This document shows, one piece after another, positions 9,312 to 17,629 of a stretch of 64,000 bases of DNA (its first letter is position 1; each line of letters starts with the position of its first letter). Source of the stretch: an uncultured Ligilactobacillus sp. (GTDB lineage Bacteria; Bacillota; Bacilli; Lactobacillales; Lactobacillaceae); assembly GCA_934201845.1 (NCBI GenBank), contig CAKPXA010000001.1, forward strand, positions 1 through 64,000, read 5' to 3'. The translations under genes were made by a program, and so were the position numbers. Under the pieces are notes generated by a model. It was not told the DNA's origin. It saw only the letters and a program-made list of their open reading frames with translations, and did not search any database.

Positions 9312-10643
9312 TTGAACAACGAATTATCACGGGCACTGACACACCGCCATGTTCAGATGATTGCAATTGGCGGGGCAATAGGTACGGGACTGTTTCTCGG
9401 ATCGGGAACGGCGATTCAGAAGGCGGGACCGTCAATCATTCTGGCGTATCTTGTCGCCGGCATCTTCTGCTTTTTCATGATGAGGGCCATCGGCGAACTG
9501 ATTCTGTCGGATCTGTCCAAAAAGTCATTCATAGAGTTTGTGCGCGAATACCTGGGGCCGCGCTTTGAATTCATCGTCGGCTGGACATACTGGCTCTGCT
9601 GGGAATCGCTGGCAATGGCCGATCTGACGGCAAGCGGCATCTACATCAGGTACTGGTTCCCGCAGATTCCGCAGTGGCTGACGGCATTTCTGATCGTCGT
9701 CTTCCTGCTGGTGTTCAACCTGCTGAGCGTCGGGGCGTTCGGCGAGCTTGAATCATGGTTCTCAAGCATCAAGGTGCTGGCCATCCTGGCGCTGATCGTG
9801 ACTGGAATCTTTCTTCTCCTGATAAATGCAGAGGTGGGGGGCCACCATGTCTCCCTGGGCAATCTCGTCAGTTTCGGCGGCTTCTTTCCGAAGGGGATGA
9901 GCGGACTTCTTGCGGCCTTTCCGATGGTGATCTTCGCCTTCACGGGAATCGAGATGGTCGGACTGACGTCAGGCGAGACGGCGGATCCGGAACGTGACCT
10001 GCCGCAGGCCATCAATACCCTGCCAATCAGAATCGGCCTGTTCTATGTCGGTTCGATGTTTGTCCTGATGTGCATCTATCCGTGGAATCAGATTGCGACG
10101 GATTCCAGTCCGTTTGTGCAGGTGTTCAGCGGCATCGGGATCAAGGCCGCGGCCGGGGTCATAAACTTCGTCGTGCTGACGGCGGCTCTTTCCGCCTGCA
10201 ACAGCGCCATCTTCAGCACGAGCCGGACGCTGTTCGTACTGTCCGGCAGCGGTCAGGCACCGGCGAAGTTCGGAAGAAGCAACAACCGCAGCGTACCGGT
10301 CAACGCACTGGTATTTTCAGCCTGCACGCTGTTTATCATCGTCATCCTGAACTTTCTTCTGCCGGCAGCAATCTTTGAAATCGTCTCCGGCGTTGCGACG
10401 GTAAGCTTCATCTTCATCTGGATCGTCCTGGTCTTCTGCCATTACAGATACAGGAAGCAGAAGAAGGAGAGGACTTCATTCCCGATGCCGCTCTATCCGG
10501 TTTCAAACTGGGTGACGATTGCCTTCTTCCTGGCAGTGCTTGTTCTGCTGGCGTTTTCAAGGAGCACGCTGACATCGCTTGTGTTCTCGCTTGTCTGGTT
10601 TGTCTGCCTGGGAATATTCCATACTGTATTTGCAAGGGAATGA
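9312..10643 (+). CDS. Amino-acid permease, APC superfamily (AAT type)
   Basis: A 443-residue inner-membrane protein with about 12 hydrophobic segments. It opens with HRHVQMIAIGGAIGTGLFLGSG, the signature of the AAT family of proton-coupled amino-acid importers (LysP, AroP, PheP, CycA relatives), and has GLTSGETADPERDLPQAI in the middle. Substrate cannot be told by eye. Start is TTG 9312 behind AAGGGG and GAGG; longer versions would begin inside the promoter. The stop overlaps the upstream bases of the pseudouridine synthase gene, so the two are probably co-transcribed. Confidence 0.9.
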   Translation: MNNELSRALTHRHVQMIAIGGAIGTGLFLGSGTAIQKAGPSIILAYLVAGIFCFFMMRAIGELILSDLSKKSFIEFVREYLGPRFEFIVGWTYWLCWESLAMADLTASGIYIRYWFPQIPQWLTAFLIVVFLLVFNLLSVGAFGELESWFSSIKVLAILALIVTGIFLLLINAEVGGHHVSLGNLVSFGGFFPKGMSGLLAAFPMVIFAFTGIEMVGLTSGETADPERDLPQAINTLPIRIGLFYVGSMFVLMCIYPWNQIATDSSPFVQVFSGIGIKAAAGVINFVVLTAALSACNSAIFSTSRTLFVLSGSGQAPAKFGRSNNRSVPVNALVFSACTLFIIVILNFLLPAAIFEIVSGVATVSFIFIWIVLVFCHYRYRKQKKERTSFPMPLYPVSNWVTIAFFLAVLVLLAFSRSTLTSLVFSLVWFVCLGIFHTVFARE

Positions 10644-10648
10644 GAAAA

Positions 10649-11377
10649 ATGAGACTTGACAAGTTTCTGACGGAATGCGGCCTGGGCACCAGAAGCGAGG
10701 TGAAGGCCGTTTTGAAGAAGAAGCGCGTGACGGTCAACGGTCTGACCGAGACTGCAGGAAAGAGGCAGGTTGATGGATATTCGGACGAGGTCTGCCTTGA
10801 CGGACTGCTTCTCGAGCGGCGCGGCATGGCGTACTACATGCTGAACAAGCCGAAGGGAGTCATCACGGCAACTGAGGATGCCGCACAGCGGACGGTCCTG
10901 GACCTGATTGACGGGCATGACCGTGTCAGGAGGCTTTTTCCGGTCGGACGCCTCGACAAGGACACCACAGGGCTTCTGCTTCTGACGGACGACGGGGCGC
11001 TTGCCCATGAGCTGCTGGCGCCGAAGAAGCATGTCGCCAAGACATATGCGGCGGAAATCGAGGGAATCGTGACCGAGCGGGAAGTCAGGACCTTTGCCGG
11101 GCCGATGAAGCTGCGAAACGGCGAGGTTACGAAGCCTGCCGTGCTCAAGGTTCTTTCGGTCGATGAGAAGAAGGGTACCTCAAGTGTTCTGGTGACGATT
11201 TCCGAGGGCAAGTATCATCAGGTCAGGCGCATGTTCGCCAGCGTCGCCATGCATGTCCTGGAACTTGACAGACGGACAATGGGTCCTCTCACCCTTGATT
11301 CCGCCCTTGCTCCGGGCAAATACAGGGCTCTGACCCGGGCTGAGGTTGAAGCTCTGAAATGCGCCACGAGACGGTGA
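10649..11377 (+). CDS. rsuA: RsuA-family 16S rRNA pseudouridine synthase
   Basis: Predicted to make a pseudouridine in 16S rRNA (position 516 in E. coli numbering). The 242-residue protein has an N-terminal S4 RNA-binding domain (MRLDKFLTECGLGTRSEVK), then the catalytic domain with VGRLDKDTTGLLLLTDDG, whose Asp is the nucleophile, and YHQVRRMF near the end. Start at 10649, with AAGGG ten bases upstream; the ATG at 10640 would sit on that site. Only a few bases after the permease stop. Confidence 0.92.
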   Translation: MRLDKFLTECGLGTRSEVKAVLKKKRVTVNGLTETAGKRQVDGYSDEVCLDGLLLERRGMAYYMLNKPKGVITATEDAAQRTVLDLIDGHDRVRRLFPVGRLDKDTTGLLLLTDDGALAHELLAPKKHVAKTYAAEIEGIVTEREVRTFAGPMKLRNGEVTKPAVLKVLSVDEKKGTSSVLVTISEGKYHQVRRMFASVAMHVLELDRRTMGPLTLDSALAPGKYRALTRAEVEALKCATRR

Positions 11378-11380
11378 ATT

Positions 11381-11423
11381 CAAAAAAAGAAGAAATCTCC
11401 GCGCATTCAGCCACGGAGATTTC
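11381..11423 (-). terminator. nnrD terminator (minus strand)
   Basis: Stem GAAATCTCCG/CGGAGATTTC with an A-run on the plus side (11382-11388), which is a T-run for minus-strand transcripts. Confidence 0.8.
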
Positions 11424-11435
11424 CCATCCGGGATG

Positions 11436-11468
11436 AACGGTGTTGAGGATTCCTCAACGCCGTTTTTT
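11436..11468 (+). terminator. rsuA terminator (plus strand)
   Basis: Stem AACGGTGTTGAGG/CCTCAACGCCGTT followed by six T. With the preceding hairpin it separates two convergent genes. Confidence 0.85.
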
Positions 11469-11489
11469 GCATTCATCACTGTCATTGAA

Positions 11490-12329
11490 TCAGTCGCTGT
11501 CTGCGCATCCTTTCATGAAGGACTGCAGGTTGTCTGCGATGTCACTTGGGAGGACGACGTAGCGGGAGTGTGACAGTTCCTCGGCGACAGCGCTGTGGGT
11601 GTAGACGGCGGCGTCGAGGACACGGTCGGAGTTGCCGGCAAACTGGGCCATAAATGCCGCACAGATACCGGTCAGGGTGTCGCCCATGCCGCCGGTGGCC
11701 ATGTACGGACCGCCGGTTTCAAGCTTTGACTGCAGGCCTGAAAGGTGATAGATTTCCGTTCCGTGCTTCTTCAGGACGACGTCGGCGTGAAGGCCGGATG
11801 CGGCCCGTGCGTTGTTTTCCGGCGTCTGGTCTGCCGGGGCAAGTCCGGAGAGACGCTGCCATTCGATTTCGTGGGGCGTGAAGACGAGGCGGCAGTCAGG
11901 CAGTCCGTGTCTCAGGTCGTCGTCACGAGCGAGCAGCGTAATGGCCGATCCGTCAATGATGAGTGCGTGTTCTGCATTTTCCAGGACAAGGGAGAAGATG
12001 AGGCGCGCTTCGCTGTCCGTTCCGAGTCCGGGGCCGACGACGGTCACGTCGGATCCGGCGACTGCCCGGCGCAGTGCGTCATGGTCGTCGAAACTGATGA
12101 ACATCGCCTCCGGTACGCGCGTGTGCAGCGCCGTGAGATTGACTTCGTGCGTGATGCAGGTTGTGAGTCCCGCACCGGCCCGGACGGCCGCCTGGGTGGC
12201 CATGATGGCCGCTCCGCCCATGTTTCTGTTGCCGCCGACGATGACGACGCGTCCGAACGTGCCCTTGTGCCCTGTTTCAATCCGCCTTCCGATGATCCGT
12301 TCAGCGTCCTTTCTGCCGATGATGTGCAT
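11490..12329 (-). CDS. nnrD: ADP/ATP-dependent NAD(P)H-hydrate dehydratase
   Basis: Repairs hydrated NADH and NADPH, using a nucleotide to drive dehydration. The 279-residue protein matches the YjeF C-terminal (ribokinase-like) fold: GTFGRVVIVGG near the start, FTPHEIEW, DVVLKKHGTEIY and the GGMGDTLTGI nucleotide/active-site loop. No epimerase (YjeF N) domain is fused. Start ATG after GAGGGCTG. It faces rsuA, and its upstream side borders the IS200/IS605 fossil. Confidence 0.93.
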   Translation of the reverse strand: MHIIGRKDAERIIGRRIETGHKGTFGRVVIVGGNRNMGGAAIMATQAAVRAGAGLTTCITHEVNLTALHTRVPEAMFISFDDHDALRRAVAGSDVTVVGPGLGTDSEARLIFSLVLENAEHALIIDGSAITLLARDDDLRHGLPDCRLVFTPHEIEWQRLSGLAPADQTPENNARAASGLHADVVLKKHGTEIYHLSGLQSKLETGGPYMATGGMGDTLTGICAAFMAQFAGNSDRVLDAAVYTHSAVAEELSHSRYVVLPSDIADNLQSFMKGCADSD

Positions 12330-12379
12330 GATGATTCAGCCCTCTTCCGTTTTTTCTCTAACATAGTCCATTCCGGCTC

Positions 12380-12680
12380 GTGAACTGCTCGACCATAAAT
12401 GACTGAGCTTCTGGGAACACGAAGTAGTATTCAGGATGTTGCGCTGGTATTCCAGCCACCTGACTTACAGAACTCCGTTATTTTACCAAGGCCAGTCCCT
12501 GGCCAATGGCTTTTAAACCTTTAAGGTTCGCTTCAAGACTGTTTCGACGTGTCCTTTCAGCACTTTATTGCGATACTTAATTCCTCAGATGAGATGATAA
12601 TTAAGATTGTAAACCGATGTTCTACCATACGTAAGTCTGTTTATATCCTTTATATTAATTATTATAACACATATGTTCGC
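12380..12680 (-). mobile_element. Remnant of an IS200/IS605-family element
   Basis: On the minus strand this stretch joins the start of a Y1 transposase (see 12513-12640) to what looks like the element's right end: a region ending in GAAGCTCAG...GAGCAGTTCAC (12380-12411), the subterminal hairpin and cleavage-site pattern typical of this family. The tnpB gene and the rest of tnpA are missing, so it is an internally deleted fossil. Right boundary at about 12680 is a guess. It fills the gap between nnrD and pepV; the only other thing I see there is the pepV leader. Confidence 0.75.
12513..12640 (-). pseudogene. Fragment of IS200/IS605 Y1 transposase (tnpA)
   Basis: Minus-strand reading gives TYGRTSVYNLNYHLI, an in-frame TGA where the family has Trp, then GIKYRNKVLKGHVETVLKR before a stop at 12513-12515. 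This matches the N-terminal part of HUH Y1 transposases (YHLIW..KYR). The catalytic HUH and Tyr regions are gone, so it cannot be active. Confidence 0.85.
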
Positions 12681-12822
12681 GTTCGTGTGTCATAAGGACA
12701 AAAAACAGGCAATTCATCACGTCCTTAAAAGAACATGTTTCCTTGCATGCTTTCAAAAAGCAAACGGAAAGGGCGGAAATATGGTAAAATTACCTGTAGA
12801 CAGTTTTTTAGGAGGTTCTCAC

Positions 12823-14220
12823 ATGACAATTGATTGGAAATCTGAAGCTGAAAAACGCAAGGATGAAATGCTTGCCGACCTGACGACGATGCTTGAAATC
12901 GAAAGCGTCAGGGATGAAGACAAGGGCACGCCCGAAGCTCCGCTCGGTCCCGGACCGAAGGAGGCTTTGGACAAGTTTCTTGAAATCGGCCGCAGGGACG
13001 GCTTTGAAACGGTTGAACTCGACGGACTGGCCGGTCACATCGAATTCGGCGACGGTGACGAGACGATGGCGATGCTTGCCCACGTCGACGTCATGCCTGC
13101 CGGCAAGGGCTGGAACACGGACCCGTTCAAGCCGGTGATCAAGAACGGAAATCTCTATGCCCGCGGCGCCCAGGACGACAAGGGACCGGGGATGGCCTGC
13201 TACTACGGACTCAAGATCATCAAGGAACTCGGACTTCCGGTTTCTAAGAAGGTCCGCTTCATTCTCGGCACTGACGAGGAAAGCCAGTGGCGCGGCATGA
13301 CACACTACTTCGAGAAGATGCCGCAGCCTGACTTCGGCTTCTCGCCCGATGCCTTCTTCCCGGTCATCAACGGCGAAAAGGGCAACGTCAGCTTTGTCCT
13401 GAACTTCAAGGGTTCGAACGGCGGTGACGTCGAACTGATCGACTTCGAGTCAGGTCTGCGCGAGAACATGGTTCCGCGTGACTGCGAAGTCCGTCTCAAG
13501 GCGGAAAATGCAGGGAAAATCATCGATGCCTTCGATGCGTATGTTGCCGGGCATCCTGTTGTCGGCACGGCATACATGGAAAAGGACGTCCTGTACCTGC
13601 ACATGATCGGCAAGGCCGCCCATGCCCAGGAACCGCGCAAGGGTGAAAACGCCGGCACATACATGGCTGACTTCCTCAACAGGTTCAGCTTCGGCGGGGA
13701 TGCCGCCTCATTCATCAAGCTCGGCGCCGAATACCTGCACAGGGATTCCCGTCTGAAGAACTTCGGACTGGACTTCACTGATGACGTGATGGGCGATCTG
13801 ACGATGAACGCCGGCATCTTCAAGTTCGAAGCCGGCAGGGGCGGAAGCATCACGCTCAACTTCCGTTTCCCCAAGGGCATGGATGAAAGGACAATCGAAT
13901 CCGGTCTTGCGAAGGTCACGGATCCGATGGGCGTCACCCTGGAACAGGGCAGCGTCATGGTTCCTCACTACGTTGCTCCGGACGATCCGCTGGTATCGAC
14001 GCTTCTTGGCGTCTACAACCGCCAGACGGGCGAGAACGCCAGCGGCCTCGTTGTCGGCGGCGGCACATACGGCCGTCTGATGGAACGCGGTGTGGCCTTC
14101 GGTGCAATGTTCCCGGACACGCCGGATACGATGCATCAGGCCAATGAGTACGTTCCGGTGGACGTTCTGGTCAGGGCCTGTGCAATCTACGCCGAGGCAA
14201 TCTACGAACTCATCAAGTAA
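12823..14220 (+). CDS. pepV: Dipeptidase PepV (M20 family)
   Basis: Zinc-dependent cytoplasmic dipeptidase of 465 residues that finishes the breakdown of imported peptides in lactobacilli. Metal-site motifs are visible: HVDVMPAGKGW, YARGAQDDKGP, GTDEESQW and TYGRLM. Start at the ATG behind AGGAGG (12810-12815); the frame stays open upstream to 12673, but that stretch has no ribosome site. Single gene, ended by a strong two-way hairpin. Confidence 0.96.
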   Translation: MTIDWKSEAEKRKDEMLADLTTMLEIESVRDEDKGTPEAPLGPGPKEALDKFLEIGRRDGFETVELDGLAGHIEFGDGDETMAMLAHVDVMPAGKGWNTDPFKPVIKNGNLYARGAQDDKGPGMACYYGLKIIKELGLPVSKKVRFILGTDEESQWRGMTHYFEKMPQPDFGFSPDAFFPVINGEKGNVSFVLNFKGSNGGDVELIDFESGLRENMVPRDCEVRLKAENAGKIIDAFDAYVAGHPVVGTAYMEKDVLYLHMIGKAAHAQEPRKGENAGTYMADFLNRFSFGGDAASFIKLGAEYLHRDSRLKNFGLDFTDDVMGDLTMNAGIFKFEAGRGGSITLNFRFPKGMDERTIESGLAKVTDPMGVTLEQGSVMVPHYVAPDDPLVSTLLGVYNRQTGENASGLVVGGGTYGRLMERGVAFGAMFPDTPDTMHQANEYVPVDVLVRACAIYAEAIYELIK

Positions 14221-14234
14221 CGCAGAAGACGGCA

Positions 14235-14271
14235 AAAAGGAGCCGGGGCGGAATGCCCCGGCTCCTTTTTG
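14235..14271 (+). terminator. Two-way terminator between pepV and a minus-strand gene
   Basis: Near-perfect stem AAAAAGGAGCCGGGGC/GCCCCGGCTCCTTTTT, with T-runs on both strands. Confidence 0.93.
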
Positions 14272-14273
14272 CG

Positions 14274-14621
14274 CTATTTTGCTCTGTCGTCCCTGACGAC
14301 GTTGAATGTCTGGATGTTGTAGCGGACGACAACTATGTTGCAGACGGTGTAAAGGGTCAGGAAGTACGCCAGCTGGCTGATGGTGCCGATGAAGGCCAGG
14401 CCCAGCGAGACCACGAAGAAGATGTTTCCGACGATGTTCCACTTGCGTCTGTCATGGTTGATTTTTTCGATTTCGTTGAGTTCAAGGGATGATAGACTTT
14501 CAAGCGGCTTTACCGGTACCGTGCTCTTCAGCTTGGCCAGCTGCCAGCTGATTCTGATGTTGTAGACCGTAAGAATCAGCAGTGCGATGCATACGACTGT
14601 TGTAATTGGATCAAGTGACAA
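14274..14621 (-). CDS. Small membrane protein of unknown function
   Basis: A 115-residue protein with one hydrophobic segment near the N-terminus (about 5-22), a charged middle part (KLKSTVPVKPLESLSSLE... up to HDRRKW), and two further hydrophobic segments (about 63-100). I do not recognise a family. It uses ordinary codons, begins after a GGAACGA-type ribosome site, and ends at a shared strong terminator, so it is probably expressed. Topology suggests three membrane passes. Confidence 0.7.
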   Translation of the reverse strand: MSLDPITTVVCIALLILTVYNIRISWQLAKLKSTVPVKPLESLSSLELNEIEKINHDRRKWNIVGNIFFVVSLGLAFIGTISQLAYFLTLYTVCNIVVVRYNIQTFNVVRDDRAK

Positions 14622-14708
14622 TCAAATCGTTCCTTTCGATGATCGGGAAATTATCATTGTAGAGAAGTGTAACTGATTTTCCAAATATAAGCAAGTCATT
14701 GCACTTGC

Positions 14709-14736
14709 AAAAAAACTGGAATGGAAATTCCAGTTT
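14709..14736 (-). terminator. Terminator of the stress-protein gene (minus strand)
   Basis: Stem ACTGGAAT/ATTCCAGT with an A-run at 14709-14715 that reads as a T-run on the minus strand. Confidence 0.85.
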
Positions 14737-14742
14737 CAGACA

Positions 14743-15192
14743 CTATCTAGCAATGATGATGTCGCAGGAGGCGTTCCTTGTGACGTAATCCGTGACCGAG
14801 CCGAGCAGGAGACGGGCGACGGGATTGGCGCCCGTTGCACCCATGACAATCAGGTCCGTCTCATGATCCTTCGGAAATTCCCGTGCAATGATGCTTCTCG
14901 GCGAGCCGTAGCGGGCATGTACTGAAACGTCATTCAATCCGGAATCCTCCACGTGCCTTTTGAGGTCACCAAGATAGTCACTGACGTCCTCGAAGACCTG
15001 ATAGGCTACGTCGCCGTTCGTGTCAGCCATTCCGCCGAAATTGACGTAGAACTGGTTGAGCTCGATGACGTTCAGGATGTCCAGATGAGCGTCGTTTCTC
15101 TTGGCAATCTCAACCGCGCGGTCCAGGGCGAGCTCAGCCGCCTTCGATCCGTCGACCGGCACCAGGATTGATGAGTATTTCTGTTCTGTCAT
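14743..15192 (-). CDS. Universal stress protein (UspA family)
   Basis: A 149-residue single-domain Usp protein: ILVPVDGSKAAELALDRA at the start, and near the end GATGANPVARLLLGSVTDYV, the G2xG9xG(S/T) ATP-binding pattern of the nucleotide-binding subgroup. Its exact client is unknown; the family supports survival under stress. Start at ATG 15192 with AAGGAAG eight bases upstream; the GTG at 15201 overlaps that site. Downstream of the unknown gene 15237-15536 on the same strand with a 44-bp gap. Confidence 0.93.
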   Translation of the reverse strand: MTEQKYSSILVPVDGSKAAELALDRAVEIAKRNDAHLDILNVIELNQFYVNFGGMADTNGDVAYQVFEDVSDYLGDLKRHVEDSGLNDVSVHARYGSPRSIIAREFPKDHETDLIVMGATGANPVARLLLGSVTDYVTRNASCDIIIAR

Positions 15193-15236
15193 AGTGTCCA
15201 CTTCCTTTGCGTTTATCCAGATATATTATATCATTT

Positions 15237-15536
15237 TTATCTGGATTCTGACTGTTCCGTTACGAATTTGTAGAAATCGTTCCGGATGACTTCGAGCTGG
15301 CTGAATGTGTCCGTCTCATCTGAAAGTCTTTCAGTGATTCCGGCGATGATCTTTCCGTAACTGTTGTTCTGTGCATGCGGCATGCCAAGCTCGGCCTCAA
15401 GAGAGCGCTTGATTGACTTGAGAATCAGGCCAGCCTTGGTGTTGTCGGCATTTGACAGAATGTACTCGATGCCCTGCTGCGCCTCGGCGCGGTATGTCCG
15501 CGCGCGTTCCAGCTGGTAGGCTGTTTTATCCGTCAT
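15237..15536 (-). CDS. Hypothetical protein, 99 residues, helical
   Basis: Not recognised. The sequence is soluble, charged and helix-prone, with YQLERARTYRAEAQQGIEYIL at the N-terminus. It has a clear GGAGGCG ribosome site. A minus-strand promoter TTGAAA, 17 bp, TAAAAT fits at about 15590-15615, and TGTAACCGCTTTA between promoter and gene is close to a catabolite (cre) site but misses the last two bases. It may form a unit with the stress-protein gene downstream. Confidence 0.7.
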   Translation of the reverse strand: MTDKTAYQLERARTYRAEAQQGIEYILSNADNTKAGLILKSIKRSLEAELGMPHAQNNSYGKIIAGITERLSDETDTFSQLEVIRNDFYKFVTEQSESR

Positions 15537-15660
15537 GTAAATGCGCCTCCTTCCGTTAATAAAGCGGTTACACTGCTATATACATACATTTTACTGTATT
15601 TTAAAAGCGATTTCAAGAAAAGGGGAGGTGAAATCAATTCCACCCGGTTTCAGTGACGCT

Positions 15661-15689
15661 TTGAAAGTAAATGAAAAAAGGTGTAAAAT
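15661..15689 (+). promoter_or_regulatory. Promoter of the 15737-16285 gene pair
   Basis: TTGAAA, 17-bp spacer, TAAAAT. Confidence 0.65.
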
Positions 15690-15736
15690 GGAAGTAACGG
15701 ACGGAAGGGTTTCCATTCGGAATCTAAGGAGGAATC

Positions 15737-15991
15737 ATGAAAATGACGAAAGGATTTGCAGAAGAACTTCAGGACAATGTGATTGAAAAAGATGACGAAT
15801 ACACTGCTTTCCGTGTCCCGAGCAAGCGCGAGAGCATCGTGCTGAGGGTTGACAACGAGCTTCTCTCGAAGTTCACCGCCGACAACGGCAGGCTTGAAAA
15901 GATGCTGCACAACCTGCTTCGGAACCGCTCAGCCAAGAACAGGCGCGAGGTGATCAACATCACCAAGCGCAACTACAGAATTTTTCTTTAA
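15737..15991 (+). CDS. Hypothetical protein, 84 residues, basic C-terminus
   Basis: Not recognised. Acidic first half (LQDNVIEKDDEYTAF) and basic second half (LLRNRSAKNRREVINITKRNYR), compatible with nucleic-acid or protein binding but no motif is certain. Good ribosome site (AAGGAGG) and own promoter. The next gene starts 12 bp after the stop, so the two form an operon. Confidence 0.7.
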   Translation: MKMTKGFAEELQDNVIEKDDEYTAFRVPSKRESIVLRVDNELLSKFTADNGRLEKMLHNLLRNRSAKNRREVINITKRNYRIFL

Positions 15992-16003
15992 GGAGAGAAG
16001 CAC

Positions 16004-16285
16004 ATGTTTCTTACAACGGGTGAAATCAACCGCACATATACCATCAAGGGGCTCGTGAACGCCACGGTCAAGAAGGAGCTGACGTCGGACCAGCTCGACC
16101 AGGTGGATGAATTCGACGATCTCTATACGGAAGTCAAGAGCAAGCTGATTGAGCGCGCCGTTGCCAAGGGCGGAGAAGGAATCATCGCCGTCCGTTTCGA
16201 GCCGCAGATCGTGCGTGTTTCCGTCGGTCCGAAGTATCTGATGCTTCATGGATACGGAACTGTTGTCAGTTTTCCAAAAAAATAG
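16004..16285 (+). CDS. Hypothetical protein, 93 residues, possibly YbjQ-like
   Basis: The order of elements (TTGEINRTYTIKGLVNATV at the start, then a helix, then GEGIIAVRFEPQIV) resembles the YbjQ/UPF0145 fold, which assembles as small oligomeric rings, but similarity by eye is weak. Ribosome site AAGGAGAG. Second gene of a two-gene operon. No separate terminator seen before the tRNA-Leu promoter that follows directly. Confidence 0.65.
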   Translation: MFLTTGEINRTYTIKGLVNATVKKELTSDQLDQVDEFDDLYTEVKSKLIERAVAKGGEGIIAVRFEPQIVRVSVGPKYLMLHGYGTVVSFPKK

Positions 16286-16295
16286 AAAAAAGTGC

Positions 16296-16323
16296 TTGAT
16301 TTATTTTTATTAATCTGTATAAT
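16296..16323 (+). promoter_or_regulatory. tRNA-Leu promoter
   Basis: TTGATT, 16-bp AT-rich spacer, TATAAT. Confidence 0.75.
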
Positions 16324-16370
16324 AGTAAGAGTAGTCAGTTGCTGATACAACTGATACGAGATACAGAGAT

Positions 16371-16455
16371 GCCGCTGTGGCGGAATTGGCAGACGCGCAA
16401 CGTTCAGGTCGTTGTTTGGATTATCCAAGTACAGGTTCGACTCCTGCCAGCGGCA
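16371..16455 (+). tRNA. tRNA-Leu(CAG)
   Basis: Class II tRNA with extended variable arm, acceptor GCCGCTG/CAGCGGC, A73, anticodon CAG in the loop TTCAGGT. Isolated gene with its own promoter and terminator; CCA not encoded. Confidence 0.96.
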
Positions 16456-16459
16456 TATC

Positions 16460-16487
16460 AGCTCCTTGAGTTCAAGGAGCTTTTTTT
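16460..16487 (+). terminator. tRNA-Leu terminator
   Basis: Stem AGCTCCTTGA/TCAAGGAGCT followed by seven T. Confidence 0.93.
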
Positions 16488-16490
16488 GTG

Positions 16491-16550
16491 TCTTCAGCAA
16501 ATGGCGTTGACGGACTCGAAGGTTTCACTTCAGAAATTGAATCATGGTCA
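16491..16550 (+). repeat. Intergenic ISL3-like repeat, copy C (short fragment)
   Basis: About 60 bp with the family's left end (TTCAGCAAATGGCGTTGACGGAC) and the beginning of the terminator stem (TTTCACTTCAGAAATTG), which then decays. Placed directly after the tRNA-Leu terminator. Confidence 0.6.
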
Positions 16551-16656
16551 TTGTAATTTTGTGACTTCTTCCTGGAAAAAATGCAAAATGAAGGTTTCTT
16601 CTGCATTATAATTTAATTGACTGGAATCGAACGGAACATGAAAGGCAGTGATTGTC

Positions 16657-17319
16657 ATGGAGAGAAGAGAGATAACTTCGGTCTACTATGATTCAGAGGA
16701 ATACGGGGTTCCTACGCTTTATCTCGAGATGGGCGTGAAGGATGGAGAAACCGTGAACGTGCGCACGATTAATCCCAGGGGGATGGAGTACAGCTTCAAT
16801 TTCATCTCGTCACTTGAAGATAATGAGCTGGTGGGTTTTGAAATCGTCAACGTCGAGGAGCTGCTGAAGCATGCTGATGAGGACGTGGTGCTGTCCAATG
16901 TTGACTTTGAAGTGGTTGACGAAGGAAAGGTGTGGAATCTGAAGGAATATGTCGTCGGTACCATCGAGGCGGACGAGTGCTTTCTGGAGCGGATGGCTGC
17001 GGGAAGTCATCAGGATTACACTGAAGAGGAGCTGCGGCTCAGGGAAGAGCGGAGCAGGGAACTGGATGAGTATATAGAAAAAAGTCGCAGGAGCAGGGAG
17101 CAGGCGATGACGGCACCTGACGGGAGATCGGAAGTGATTATGTTTGATGACTGTGAACATGTATATTGTCCGGTGTGCGGAACGTTGACGGAGGTCTATG
17201 ACATCTGTGACAAATGCGGCTGGCAGAACACTGGTGAAACAAACATCGACGGCGGACCGAACGAAATGACCCTGGCGGAGGCAAGGAAAGCCTACGCAAA
17301 GGGTCTGCCGCTTCACTAG
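16657..17319 (+). CDS. Hypothetical protein with C-terminal CPCC-type zinc domain
   Basis: A 220-residue protein. The first 130 residues are acidic and unknown. The last 60 contain CPVCGTL...CDKCGW and GGPNEMTLAEARKAY, the pattern of the cysteine-rich CPCC domain (two Cys pairs, then GGPN.MSL..A...Y), which probably holds a zinc ion. Function of the domain is not known; it is often found in small proteins of bacterial accessory regions. Start ATG 16657, with AAAGG 11 bases upstream; GTG 16648 is too close to that site. Confidence 0.75.
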   Translation: MERREITSVYYDSEEYGVPTLYLEMGVKDGETVNVRTINPRGMEYSFNFISSLEDNELVGFEIVNVEELLKHADEDVVLSNVDFEVVDEGKVWNLKEYVVGTIEADECFLERMAAGSHQDYTEEELRLREERSRELDEYIEKSRRSREQAMTAPDGRSEVIMFDDCEHVYCPVCGTLTEVYDICDKCGWQNTGETNIDGGPNEMTLAEARKAYAKGLPLH

Positions 17320-17367
17320 CTGAATCACGGTGTAACGATCAACGGAGCCGTTCAAGGAGATGATGCC

Positions 17368-17490
17368 ATGTACAAGTGGAAGAAGGGCGGTCGCATCCGA
17401 TGCGCTGATTTGGTGCAATGTGGCATTGTTGACTGCATTCATCATGAGTGTGTGTCACTAAAGTACATTTTGTCAATGAAACGTTCATGA
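17368..17490 (+). CDS. Possible small protein, 40 residues, Cys/His-rich
   Basis: ATG eight bases after AAGGAG. The 40-residue reading frame contains CADLVQCGIVDCIHHEC, four Cys and two His in 17 residues, suggesting metal binding. Against it: another frame also opens near the same ribosome site, and there are no homologs I know. It lies in the 310-bp gap between two unknown genes; the rest of that gap is AT-rich with nothing clear. Confidence 0.25.
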   Translation: MYKWKKGGRIRCADLVQCGIVDCIHHECVSLKYILSMKRS

Positions 17491-17629
17491 AATCCATCCC
17501 TTTGTAACAGTTGTTGGAACACTTTAAACTTATTTATGAACAATTACCGAAAAAAACTGATAAACCTTTATTATGAAACGGCTTTTATGCTATGATATGG
17601 GAAGACTAATAAGTCGTGAGAGGTGTTAT

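Noticed and set aside
15565-15580. Catabolite (cre) site before the 15237-15536 gene
   Set aside because: TGTAACCGCTTTA matches only part of the consensus and the last two conserved bases differ; kept only as a remark.
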